Shown here: one piece after another, positions 1-5,441 of the stretch
How the letters are laid out: the number at the start of each line of letters is the position of its first letter
How positions within the stretch are numbered: position 1 is the first letter of the stretch
NCBI RefSeq assembly: GCF_937976265.1
Contig: NZ_CALJRX010000018.1
Span: 1-6,617, forward strand
DNA length: 6,617 nt
Reading direction: 5' to 3'
Origin: an uncultured Haemophilus sp.
Lineage (GTDB): Bacteria > Pseudomonadota > Gammaproteobacteria > Enterobacterales > Pasteurellaceae
The notes under the pieces: generated by a model
The model's database searches: none
Seen by the model: only the letters and a program-made list of their open reading frames with translations
Told to the model about the DNA's origin: nothing
Made by a program: the position numbers and the translations under genes

Positions 1-48
1 AAAACGGTATAAATGGGCTCCACCCCAAACCTAAAGGTCGCCCAAGGG
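1..48 (+). pseudogene. 3' remnant of an IS3-family OrfA-like protein, cut by the IS481-type insertion
   Basis: Read from position 3, the frame encodes a short stretch with the motif G-L-H-P-K-P-K-G-R-P-R. The basic K-P-K-G-R-P segment is typical of the linker after the helix-turn-helix in IS3-family OrfA proteins (IS150-like). The frame crosses into the left end of the neighbouring insertion sequence at 49 and stops at TGA 81-83, so the residues after the Arg are IS-derived. If the IS and one copy of the CAAGGG duplication are removed, the frame continues through 1370 and stops at TAA 1402-1404. That continuation does not look like an OrfA C-terminus, so the gene was probably already degraded. 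The rest of the gene lies to the left of the window. Family assignment rests on one short motif. Confidence 0.45.
43..48. repeat. Left copy of the target-site duplication (CAAGGG)
   Basis: CAAGGG directly abuts the TACAACC tip and matches the six bases just outside the right tip at 1364-1369. A short direct repeat is the normal scar of IS481-family insertion. Because base 48 is G and base 1364 is C, the alternative split is a 4-bp AAGG duplication with one more base in the tip. Confidence 0.65.
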
Positions 49-99
49 TACAACCTGATAACATCATTTACATTCTAACCTGAGGACATCGTTTACATT
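49..99 (+). repeat. IS left end: tip plus two 14-bp repeats
   Basis: The order is TACAACC (49-55), a first repeat ACATCATTTACATT (61-74) and a second repeat ACATCGTTTACATT (86-99), whose starts are 25 bp apart. The two copies differ at one base. They are probably transposase binding sites, which is an inference from position and duplication. The second copy also supplies a -35-like TTTACA for the transposase promoter. Confidence 0.8.
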
Positions 100-118
100 T
101 TTCCCGTAAACTTATCAT
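92..118 (+). promoter_or_regulatory. Possible transposase promoter inside the left IS end
   Basis: TTTACA (92-97, 5 of 6 to the -35 consensus) is followed by TATCAT (113-118, 5 of 6 to the -10 consensus). The spacer is 15 nt, shorter than the usual 16-18, which weakens the call. The -35 lies inside the inner 14-bp repeat, so a transposase bound to its end would cover the promoter. Confidence 0.35.
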
Positions 119-147
119 CAAAATACCTAATCCACTGGAGATTGATG

Positions 148-1335
148 ATGCCTTGGATAGAGACCGATGCGATGCAACAGCGTGTACTTTTCTTAAACGC
201 GTGGCTAAGCCAACGCTATACTAAAACTGAACTGTGTCAGCAGTTTAATATTAGCCGTCCAACGGCAGATAAATGGATTAAACGCCACCAACAGCTTGGC
301 TTTGAGGGCTTAACCGAGTTATCTCGTAAACCTCATCATAGCCCTAATGCCACGCCACAATGGATTTGTGACTGGCTTATCAGTGAGAAACTTAAACGTC
401 CTCACTGGGGTGCTAAAAAGCTTTTAGATAGCTTTACTCGGCATTTTCCAGAGGCGAAAAAACCAGCTGATAGCACGGGCGATTTAATTTTGGCGCGTGC
501 AGGGTTAGTTCAGCCTCGTAAGACGAAGCGTCGTATGAGTGCAGACACCCAACCTTTTGGCGAATGCTCCGCACCCAATGCCACTTGGAGTGCTGACTTC
601 AAGGGGCAATTTTTACTCGGCAATCAGAAGTTCTGCTATCCGCTGACGATTACGGATAATTTCAGTCGCTTTTTATTTTGCTGTAAGGGGTTGCCGAATA
701 CAAAATCAGCGCCCGTTATTGCTGAGTTTGAACGCCTTTTTGAGCAATTTGGTCTGCCATATTCGATTCGTACCGATAACGGCTCACCTTTTGCATCGCA
801 AGCATTAGGTGGAATCAGTAAGCTTTCTAAATGGTGGATTGACTTAGGTATTCGTCCTGAACGAATTAAGCCATCACACCCAGAGCAAAACGGACGACAC
901 GAACGAATGCACCGTAGCTTAAAAGCAGCGCTTCAACCTCAAAATAGCTTTGAAACTCAACAGACATTCTTCAACCAATTCTTACGAGAATACAACGAAG
1001 AACGTTCACATGAAGGCATTGGTCGCAAAACACCTGCCGAATGTTATGAGCCGTCAAAGCGAATTTATACAGGTCACATTGAGCCATATGACTATGGGGA
1101 TAATGTTGAAATCCGCAAAGTGAAACTCGGTGGCGAAATTAAATGGCAAGGAAAAACTTATTATCTCAGCCAAGTGCTTGCCAATGAACCTGTAGCGTTC
1201 GAGCCTTATGCCGATGGCATTTGGCATATTTATTATCGCTTTCATTTACTGGGCAGTTTTGATGCCAAGGAAATGAAAATTAAATCTGCCACATTGTGGC
1301 ATAAACAACCTAACGAATGTAAACGATGTCCTTAG
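148..1335 (+). CDS. IS481-family transposase (DDE, integrase core), intact
   Basis: This 395-residue protein catalyses movement of the IS by binding its ends and joining them to target DNA. I chose ATG 148 because family members start M-P-W and GGAG (137-140) sits 7 nt upstream; ATG 145 and TTG 142 are in-frame alternatives. Residues ~10-65 form a helix-turn-helix region (TKTELCQQFNISRPTADKWI). The RNase H-like core follows. The likely catalytic residues are Asp150 (in W-S-A-D-F-K-G), Asp210 (in R-T-D-N-G-S-P-F) and Glu252 (in N-G-R-H-E-R-M-H). The integrase-like tail R-E-Y-N-E-E-R-S-H-E is near 280-289. The length is normal for the family and no frameshift is seen, so it is probably active. 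The last codons overlap the inner repeat of the right end. Confidence 0.92.
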   Translation: MPWIETDAMQQRVLFLNAWLSQRYTKTELCQQFNISRPTADKWIKRHQQLGFEGLTELSRKPHHSPNATPQWICDWLISEKLKRPHWGAKKLLDSFTRHFPEAKKPADSTGDLILARAGLVQPRKTKRRMSADTQPFGECSAPNATWSADFKGQFLLGNQKFCYPLTITDNFSRFLFCCKGLPNTKSAPVIAEFERLFEQFGLPYSIRTDNGSPFASQALGGISKLSKWWIDLGIRPERIKPSHPEQNGRHERMHRSLKAALQPQNSFETQQTFFNQFLREYNEERSHEGIGRKTPAECYEPSKRIYTGHIEPYDYGDNVEIRKVKLGGEIKWQGKTYYLSQVLANEPVAFEPYADGIWHIYYRFHLLGSFDAKEMKIKSATLWHKQPNECKRCP

Positions 1336-1363
1336 GGAAAATGTAAACGATGTTTGGGTTGTA
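1316..1363 (-). repeat. IS right end: inverted tip plus two 14-bp repeats
   Basis: AATGTAAACGATGT occurs twice, at 1316-1329 (inner) and 1340-1353 (outer), with starts 24 bp apart; both are exact complements of the left inner copy. The tip GGTTGTA ends at 1363. The inner copy lies within the last codons of the transposase gene, whose stop TAG is 1333-1335, so coding sequence and end structure overlap. Confidence 0.8.
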
Positions 1364-1369
1364 CAAGGG
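1364..1369. repeat. Right copy of the target-site duplication (CAAGGG)
   Basis: This is identical to the six bases at 43-48 and directly follows the inverted tip GGTTGTA. Joining the flanks through one copy gives ...GGTCGC-CCAAGG-GGAGAT..., the inferred empty site. Confidence 0.65.
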
Positions 1370-1374
1370 GAGAT

Positions 1375-1402
1375 TTGGCAGAAGTGATTTCAAGCTCATA
1401 CT
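1375..1402 (+). promoter_or_regulatory. Candidate promoter upstream of purD
   Basis: TTGGCA (1375-1380, 5 of 6 to -35) and CATACT (1397-1402, 4 of 6 to -10) are separated by 16 nt. It lies just outside the right IS end and could drive purD if upstream transcription is blocked by the insertion. This is a match by eye in AT-rich DNA and may be chance. Confidence 0.25.
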
Positions 1403-1432
1403 AAATTCAATATTGTTTAAATCTCCTCCTAG

Positions 1433-1455
1433 CCCCCTCTTTACAAAAGAGGGGG
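1433..1455. repeat. Perfect 10-bp stem-loop, CCCCCTCTTT / AAAGAGGGGG
   Basis: The arms at 1433-1442 and 1446-1455 are exact complements around a 3-nt loop (ACA). The GC-rich base of the stem would be very stable in RNA. No U-run follows on the + strand (AATTGCAGG comes next), so it is not a textbook intrinsic terminator. It may be a copy of a dispersed intergenic palindrome. It lies 58 nt before the purD start. Confidence 0.65.
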
Positions 1456-1513
1456 AATTGCAGGTAAAAAATAGCCGCACTTTTTTAAATTAAGCATACA
1501 CAAGGACTACAAC

Positions 1514-2803
1514 ATGAATATCCTCATCATCGGAAACGGCGGTCGTGAACACGCTCTGGCTTGGAAAGCGGCGCAATCTCCATTGGCCAATAAAATTTTC
1601 GTTGCACCGGGCAATGCGGGGACAGCGTTAGAACAAAAGGTCGAAAACGTGAATATTGCTGCAACGGATATTCCAGCATTGGTTAAATTTGCCCAAGATA
1701 ACCACATTGGTTTAACGATTGTAGGGCCAGAAGCACCGCTTGTGATTGGGGTGGTGGACGCGTTTCGTGCTGCGGGTTTAAACATTTTCGGACCAACGCA
1801 ATCGGCTGCGCAATTGGAGGGTTCCAAAGCTTTTACCAAAGATTTCTTAGCGCGTCATAAAATCCCAACGGCAGAATATCAAAACTTCACCGAGGTAGAA
1901 CCTGCATTGGCGTACTTGCGTGAAAAAGGTGCGCCAATTGTCGTAAAAGCAGATGGTTTGGCGGCGGGTAAAGGCGTCATCGTTGCAATGACATTGCAGG
2001 AAGCGGAAGAGGCTGTGCGTGATATGCTTTCAGGTAATGCCTTTGGCGAAGCGGGTAGCCGAGTGGTGATTGAAGAGTTTTTAGATGGCGAAGAAGCCAG
2101 CTTTATCGTCATGGTGGACGGTAAAAACGTCGAACCTATGGCAACCAGTCAAGACCATAAACGTGTAGGCGAAAATGATACAGGCTTAAATACTGGCGGT
2201 ATGGGGGCGTATTCGCCTGCACCAGTGGTGACACCAGAAATTCATGATCGCATTATGCGTGAAGTGATTTATCCAACTGTTAATGGCATGGTGGCAGAAG
2301 GCAATGTTTACACTGGTTTCCTATACGCAGGATTAATGATTATGCCGAACGGTCAGCCAAAAGTGATTGAATTTAACTGCCGTTTCGGTGATCCAGAAAC
2401 CCAACCGATTATGTTGCGTTTGGAATCGGATTTGGTGGAGCTTTGTCTTAAAGCCTGTGATGGCAAATTGGACGAAGTGAAATCCCAGTGGAATCCAAAA
2501 GCGTCCTTAGGTATTGTGTTAGCTGCGGAAGGGTATCCAGGCGATTATCGTAAAGGCGATGTGATTAGCGGTTTACCACAAAGTGCGGTCGAAAATGAGA
2601 AAGTTTTCTTAGCGGGCGTTGCAGAACAAGAAGGCAAGTTAGTCACGAACGGCGGTCGCGTGCTTTGTGTTACTGCGTTAGGCGAAAGTGTATTTGAAGC
2701 GCAACAAAAAGCCTTAAAACTCGCTGAGCAAATTCAATGGTCTGGACGTTTTTATCGTCGAGATATTGGTTATCGTGCTGTTGAACGTGAGCAGCAAAAA
2801 TAA
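1514..2803 (+). CDS. purD: Phosphoribosylamine-glycine ligase (GAR synthetase)
   Basis: This cytoplasmic enzyme joins 5-phosphoribosylamine and glycine using ATP to make glycinamide ribonucleotide, the second step of de novo purine synthesis. It has 429 residues, the normal single-domain bacterial length. The N-terminal fold opens with MNILIIGNGGREHALAWK. The ATP-grasp region includes GSKAFTKDFL (~103-112), V-K-A-D-G-L-A-A-G-K-G (~144-154), EEFLDGEEASF (~187-197) and the metal-binding segment EFNCRFGDPETQP (~286-298). The motif DHKRVGENDTGLNTGGMGAY (~214-233) is diagnostic. AAGGA (1502-1506) lies 7 nt before ATG 1514. In H. influenzae I recall purD following purH; here an IS and an OrfA remnant lie directly upstream, so it may have its own promoter. 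An uptake signal is embedded at 2581-2589. Confidence 0.97.
   Translation: MNILIIGNGGREHALAWKAAQSPLANKIFVAPGNAGTALEQKVENVNIAATDIPALVKFAQDNHIGLTIVGPEAPLVIGVVDAFRAAGLNIFGPTQSAAQLEGSKAFTKDFLARHKIPTAEYQNFTEVEPALAYLREKGAPIVVKADGLAAGKGVIVAMTLQEAEEAVRDMLSGNAFGEAGSRVVIEEFLDGEEASFIVMVDGKNVEPMATSQDHKRVGENDTGLNTGGMGAYSPAPVVTPEIHDRIMREVIYPTVNGMVAEGNVYTGFLYAGLMIMPNGQPKVIEFNCRFGDPETQPIMLRLESDLVELCLKACDGKLDEVKSQWNPKASLGIVLAAEGYPGDYRKGDVISGLPQSAVENEKVFLAGVAEQEGKLVTNGGRVLCVTALGESVFEAQQKALKLAEQIQWSGRFYRRDIGYRAVEREQQK
2581..2589 (+). other. DNA uptake signal sequence (AAGTGCGGT) inside purD
   Basis: This is an exact 9-bp Haemophilus-type uptake core followed by an A-rich stretch, as in the extended signal. It is read in the frame that encodes Ser-Ala-Val. 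It marks DNA for preferential uptake by naturally competent relatives and supports a host in the H. influenzae-type uptake group of Pasteurellaceae. Confidence 0.85.
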
Positions 2804-2827
2804 CTACATTTAATGTTAAGGAATCGT

Positions 2828-4051
2828 ATGGATTATAAAAATAAAGAATTATGTCGTCTTCGCACAATCAGTTTTTTTCTAACATTACATAAAGATAAAT
2901 CGCAATGGGAAAGCGCACTTTATTCGGTGAAACGTGATGTTGATTTGTTATTGCCTGCTGTGCAGAAAGCTGGTTATACCTTGCAATCAATTCGGGTCAT
3001 TACCAATCCTTTTGGTGAATATTTGGATTTAACCAATTTGCAAACAGCAAAAGCAGATTTGCAGTATTTAACGGAATTATTGAATAAATTTAATGAAAGT
3101 GGAATTCGTCTTCGATTTGCAATAGGCGCGGCGAGAAATACAGAGGAAATTGCTTTATTGCCAGAGTTAATCGCGGCTTATGGCGACTTGTGTAATGCTT
3201 GTGTCAATGTACCATTAGATGAAAATGGCGTGTTAGATAATGAACTTATTGAGCAATCTGTTTATGCCGTACAACGAATTGCAAATATCACACCACGTGG
3301 CGAAGGCAATTTTAACTTTACTGTGAATTTTAACTGCAAGCCATTTATTCCTTATTTCCCTGCTGGTTATCATCTAAGTCATTTGCCAAATAGTTTTGTC
3401 ATTGGTTTAGAAACGCCAGACTTATTAGTCGAAGTATTAAAATCTGTACCAAAGTCGCCTCATAATCAATTTTATGCTGATTGTTATCAGGCTATGTCGC
3501 AAGCTCTGCAATATCATGTAGATCAAGTATTAGAGATGTTAAGTGCGGTCAAATTATCAGGTGAATTTGAATTTGCAGGCATTGATAGTTCGGCGGCACC
3601 ATCTAAAAATTGTTCATCCATGACAAAAATTTATGAATTAATGGGATTGCCCTATTTTGGTGCAGCCGGTTCAGTAGAGGTTTCTGCGCTACTGACAAAA
3701 GTGTTTAAGTCAATCCAACGTGTGCCATTAGTTGGGTTTTCTGGATTAATGTTGGCGGTGACAGAAGATTTAGGTTTAGCCGAAGGTACACAAAAACACT
3801 ATTTTGATATTCGCGCTTTACTGACTTATAGCGCTGTATGTGGTATCGGTTTAGACACGGTTCCAGTGGCCGGAAATGTTAAGGCAGAAAGCATAGCAGC
3901 TATTATGCGCGACACGGGAACGATGGCATTTCGCTTAAATAAACCACTCACTGTGCGTTTATTTCCCATTCCGAATAAGGTTGCAGGTGAAATATCAGAA
4001 TTTGAGAGTGATGATTTATGTAACTGTCGCCTTTTACACATTCCTGATTAA
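2828..4051 (+). CDS. DUF711 / UPF0210 family protein, function unknown
   Basis: This 407-residue protein has no signal peptide or clear membrane segment and is probably cytoplasmic. I chose ATG 2828 because AAGGA (2818-2822) lies 5 nt upstream. An in-frame ATG at 2813 would add five residues, but the ribosome site would then be inside the gene. The C-terminal two thirds carries what I recognise as DUF711 signatures: F-P-A-G-Y-H (~177-182), GIDSSAAPS (~251-259), GLPYFGAAGS (~273-282), GFSGLM (~303-308), CGIGLDTVP (~338-346), and a terminal N-C-R-L-L. No catalytic activity is established for this family that I can name. It starts 24 nt after purD, so co-transcription is plausible, but a link to purine or glycine metabolism is only a guess. 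An uptake signal lies at 3541-3549. Confidence 0.8.
   Translation: MDYKNKELCRLRTISFFLTLHKDKSQWESALYSVKRDVDLLLPAVQKAGYTLQSIRVITNPFGEYLDLTNLQTAKADLQYLTELLNKFNESGIRLRFAIGAARNTEEIALLPELIAAYGDLCNACVNVPLDENGVLDNELIEQSVYAVQRIANITPRGEGNFNFTVNFNCKPFIPYFPAGYHLSHLPNSFVIGLETPDLLVEVLKSVPKSPHNQFYADCYQAMSQALQYHVDQVLEMLSAVKLSGEFEFAGIDSSAAPSKNCSSMTKIYELMGLPYFGAAGSVEVSALLTKVFKSIQRVPLVGFSGLMLAVTEDLGLAEGTQKHYFDIRALLTYSAVCGIGLDTVPVAGNVKAESIAAIMRDTGTMAFRLNKPLTVRLFPIPNKVAGEISEFESDDLCNCRLLHIPD
3541..3549 (+). other. DNA uptake signal sequence (AAGTGCGGT) inside the DUF711 gene
   Basis: This is an exact 9-bp core followed by CAAATTAT, a good match to the extended Haemophilus signal. As in purD, the core encodes Ser-Ala-Val. 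Confidence 0.88.
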
Positions 4052-4059
4052 ACGAAAAT

Positions 4060-4087
4060 TTGCCTATTTTGTTGTGATCAATGTTAT
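4060..4087 (+). promoter_or_regulatory. Weak promoter candidate for the lipoprotein pair
   Basis: TTGCCT (4060-4065) and TGTTAT (4082-4087) are separated by 16 nt; each matches its consensus at 4 of 6 positions. It lies in the 63-nt gap between the DUF711 stop and the first lipoprotein start. The call is weak and read-through from purD is equally possible. Confidence 0.25.
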
Positions 4088-4097
4088 CCCTACGGTC

Positions 4098-4111
4098 AAT
4101 AAAAGGAGTAT
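4098..4111 (+). repeat. Duplicated leader of the lipoprotein pair, copy 1
   Basis: AATAAAAGGAGTAT here is identical to 4739-4752 before the second lipoprotein. The similarity continues into both genes (ATGAGAAAATTA, then TATTAGGTAG), so the duplication unit included the ribosome binding site. Confidence 0.8.
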
Positions 4112-4114
4112 CTC

Positions 4115-4660
4115 ATGAGAAAATTAATATTAGGTAGCCTTGTTGCTGCATTATTAACAGGTTGCTCGGGGGCTTCAAATGTCTCACAAAGTGCAACATT
4201 AGATGGCGAGTGGATTTGTCGTACTATCCCGACACAAGATAAACAAACTTACGATCGCTTAGATCACTTTGTCTTAAAGCCAGATGGAACAGGCGCCTTG
4301 CGAGGCATTTCCTACATGGAATTGGATAAAGAAACGACTATTCGTTATTTAACAAAAGGTAAGGTGAAATGGCAGAGCCAAAATAATGTCTTGAGTTTTG
4401 ATTTTGTTAATCGCGCGATGGTGCCTGCGCACAGTAACAATGTGGCGAAAGCCATCAAGCAAGATAAGAAATTACAAAAACAAGAAAAAGAGAAATTAGC
4501 TACGTTTTATAGCAAATCAGGCGATCACGTGAATATGCCAATTGAACTTAAACAGAATAGCAATCAACTTATTCTAGGTAAAGATTTTGCGACTTGCAGA
4601 CGAGTCACCGAGAATGACAAAGATATTCAGTTATTGAATCAGTGGTTTGTGACGAAATAG
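4115..4660 (+). CDS. Putative lipoprotein A (first of a tandem paralogous pair)
   Basis: This 181-residue protein has a classic lipoprotein signal: M-R-K at the start, a hydrophobic core (LILGSLVAALL), and lipobox L-T-G-C with Cys17 as the predicted lipidated residue. It should be membrane-anchored and periplasm-facing. The mature part has two further cysteines, Cys35 (in G-E-W-I-C) and Cys161 (in T-C-R-R), which may form a disulfide. The G-x-W start followed by alternating beta-like segments (HFVLKPDGTGALRGIS, KVKWQSQNNVLSFDF) suggests a small beta-barrel or lipocalin-like fold, which is inference only. AAGGAG (4103-4108) lies 6 nt upstream of the ATG. It is clearly related to the next gene. 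I do not recognise a named family or function. Confidence 0.85.
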   Translation: MRKLILGSLVAALLTGCSGASNVSQSATLDGEWICRTIPTQDKQTYDRLDHFVLKPDGTGALRGISYMELDKETTIRYLTKGKVKWQSQNNVLSFDFVNRAMVPAHSNNVAKAIKQDKKLQKQEKEKLATFYSKSGDHVNMPIELKQNSNQLILGKDFATCRRVTENDKDIQLLNQWFVTK

Positions 4661-4675
4661 ATACAATTATTTTAA

Positions 4676-4693
4676 GCTTGATAAAAAACAAGC
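4676..4693 (+). terminator. Weak hairpin after lipoprotein A
   Basis: GCTTG (4676-4680) and CAAGC (4689-4693) form a 5-bp stem with an 8-nt A-rich loop, followed by CTGATTTT. The stem is short and the T-run poor, so termination here would at best be partial. The inverted uptake signal with its T-rich tail follows directly. Confidence 0.25.
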
Positions 4694-4702
4694 CTGATTT
4701 TA

Positions 4703-4711
4703 ACCGCACTT
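4703..4711 (-). other. DNA uptake signal sequence (inverted, ACCGCACTT) between the lipoproteins
   Basis: This is an exact 9-bp core on the minus strand followed by TATTTTTAAGTG. Intergenic uptake signals in Haemophilus often sit near gene ends. CACTT and AAGTG (4719-4723) could pair around a T-rich loop, but the stem is only 5 bp. Confidence 0.85.
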
Positions 4712-4738
4712 TATTTTTAAGTGTACGGAGATCTAATT

Positions 4739-4752
4739 AATAAAAGGAGTAT
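4739..4752 (+). repeat. Duplicated leader of the lipoprotein pair, copy 2
   Basis: This is an identical 14-bp copy of the ribosome binding site leader at 4098-4111. The distance from AAGGAG to the start codon is 7 nt here and 6 nt in copy 1. It fixes the second lipoprotein start at ATG 4757 rather than the in-frame GTG at 4721. Confidence 0.8.
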
Positions 4753-4756
4753 TACT

Positions 4757-5326
4757 ATGAGAAAATTAGTATTAGGTAGTCTTGTCGCTGTATTGCTATC
4801 GGGATGTGCAACGGCGCATCAGCAAACAGAACAGGAAAAAGCCTTAGTCGGTGATTGGATTTGTCATGTAAAACCTGCCGCCAAATCCCCTTTACCTGTT
4901 GAGCATTTTGATTACGTCACTTATCGAGCGGATCAAACTGTGCTTCTACGTGGCATTTCACAGATTGATACAAAAGAAGGCTGGATGCGTTATTTATTGC
5001 AAGCTAAAGCTAAATGGCAGGCGAGTGATGGTAAGCTAAGTTATGACTTTACGGATCGTCTATTTAAAACCGCCCATTCACCACAAGTTGCGAAAATTAT
5101 TGAACAATCTCCAGAATTTAAAGACTATGAGAAGGAATTTGTTTCGCCTTGTAATAGTTGCGGTAATCATTTGGATATGAAGATTAAAATGAAAAGCCCA
5201 ACAAGGATGACCAATTTTAATACTTATACGAAAGAAACCAGCCAATGCCGCAAACTCAGTGCTGGTGAGAAAACAAAAGAAGTTAAATTAATTGAAAAAT
5301 TAGTGAAAGAAAAAGGCTCGATTTAG
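4757..5326 (+). CDS. Putative lipoprotein B (second of the pair), with an extra CxxC
   Basis: This 189-residue protein has signal MRKLVLGSLVAVLLSGC, lipobox L-S-G-C and lipidated Cys17. ATG 4757 is preferred because the leader AAGGAG (4744-4749) and signal peptide match the first gene; an in-frame GTG at 4721 would put 12 residues before the signal. Blocks shared with lipoprotein A are G-x-W-I-C, L-R-G-I-S, R-Y-L...K-W-Q, L-S-x-D-F, A-H-S...V-A-K and a late C-R. Equivalent cysteines are Cys36 and Cys164. This copy adds C-N-S-C-G-N-H (132-138), absent from the other copy, giving an even number of non-lipid cysteines; a second disulfide or a metal site is possible. The C-terminus is lysine-rich. 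The function is unknown. Confidence 0.85.
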   Translation: MRKLVLGSLVAVLLSGCATAHQQTEQEKALVGDWICHVKPAAKSPLPVEHFDYVTYRADQTVLLRGISQIDTKEGWMRYLLQAKAKWQASDGKLSYDFTDRLFKTAHSPQVAKIIEQSPEFKDYEKEFVSPCNSCGNHLDMKIKMKSPTRMTNFNTYTKETSQCRKLSAGEKTKEVKLIEKLVKEKGSI

Positions 5327-5337
5327 ATAAATGAATG

Positions 5338-5360
5338 TTTTTCATTGTAATAATGAAAAA
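5338..5360. repeat. AT-rich 9-bp inverted repeat after lipoprotein B
   Basis: TTTTTCATT (5338-5346) and AATGAAAAA (5352-5360) are exact complements around a 5-nt loop. The stem contains only one G-C pair, and no T-run follows on the + strand. It could be a weak terminator, or a bidirectional one because the minus strand also ends in T's, but the evidence is thin. Confidence 0.35.
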
Positions 5361-5386
5361 TATGGTCGAAATTTTTGATTAAGTTT

Positions 5387-5414
5387 TTGCCTAGAAACAG
5401 GTAAACTATACATA
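5387..5414 (+). promoter_or_regulatory. Weak promoter candidate for glyA
   Basis: TTGCCT (5387-5392) and TACATA (5409-5414) are separated by 16 nt in an AT-rich 115-nt gap. GCAAAC at 5421-5426 matches only the left half of a PurR operator. The ribosome site GAGGA (5430-5434) lies 7 nt before the glyA ATG. Confidence 0.25.
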
Positions 5415-5441
5415 AATAATGCAAACAACGAGGAAAACACA

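Larger units (their letters stand above)
49..1363 (+). mobile_element. Complete IS481-family insertion sequence, about 1315 bp
   Basis: The element has one intact transposase gene (148-1335) between inverted ends. The tips read TACAACC at 49-55 and GGTTGTA at 1357-1363. Inside each tip are two copies of ACATCRTTTACATT, at 61-74 and 86-99 on the left and, inverted, at 1316-1329 and 1340-1353 on the right. CAAGGG flanks it on both sides (43-48 and 1364-1369) as a likely target duplication. The boundary is ambiguous by one base: taking GTACAACC as the tip gives 48-1364 with a 4-bp AAGG duplication. The clean ends, intact gene and preserved duplication suggest a recent insertion. Family placement comes from the transposase sequence. 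Confidence 0.85.
1370..1513. other. Intergenic region between the IS and purD
   Basis: This stretch has no gene. It holds a weak promoter candidate (1375-1402), a short inverted pair GGAGATTT (1369-1376) / AAATCTCC (1419-1426), a perfect stem-loop (1433-1455), and a one-mismatch uptake signal core (1474-1482). I found no riboswitch-like structure and no convincing PurR operator. Confidence 0.6.

Noticed and set aside
49..99. CRISPR-like repeats at the left IS end
   Set aside because: There are only two 14-bp copies, and the same pair recurs inverted at the other end of the element, which identifies them as IS termini.
1474..1482. Fourth uptake signal (GCCGCACTT)
   Set aside because: It differs from the exact core ACCGCACTT at one base. 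It could be a decayed copy but is not counted.
1507..2112. Minus-strand reading frames within purD
   Set aside because: They lie opposite a well-conserved gene and have shadow-like compositions with no recognisable domain.
4073..4088. CRP site at TGTGATCAATGTTATC
   Set aside because: The left TGTGA half-site is present, but no TCACA follows at the required 6-nt spacing.
4721..4756. GTG start adding 12 residues to lipoprotein B
   Set aside because: It would place a polar extension before the signal peptide. ATG 4757 has the duplicated AAGGAG leader and matches the paralogue.
5421..5436. PurR operator upstream of glyA (ATGCAAAC...)
   Set aside because: Only the left half matches the E. coli-type PurR consensus; the right half (AACGAGGA) does not complete the palindrome and overlaps the ribosome site.
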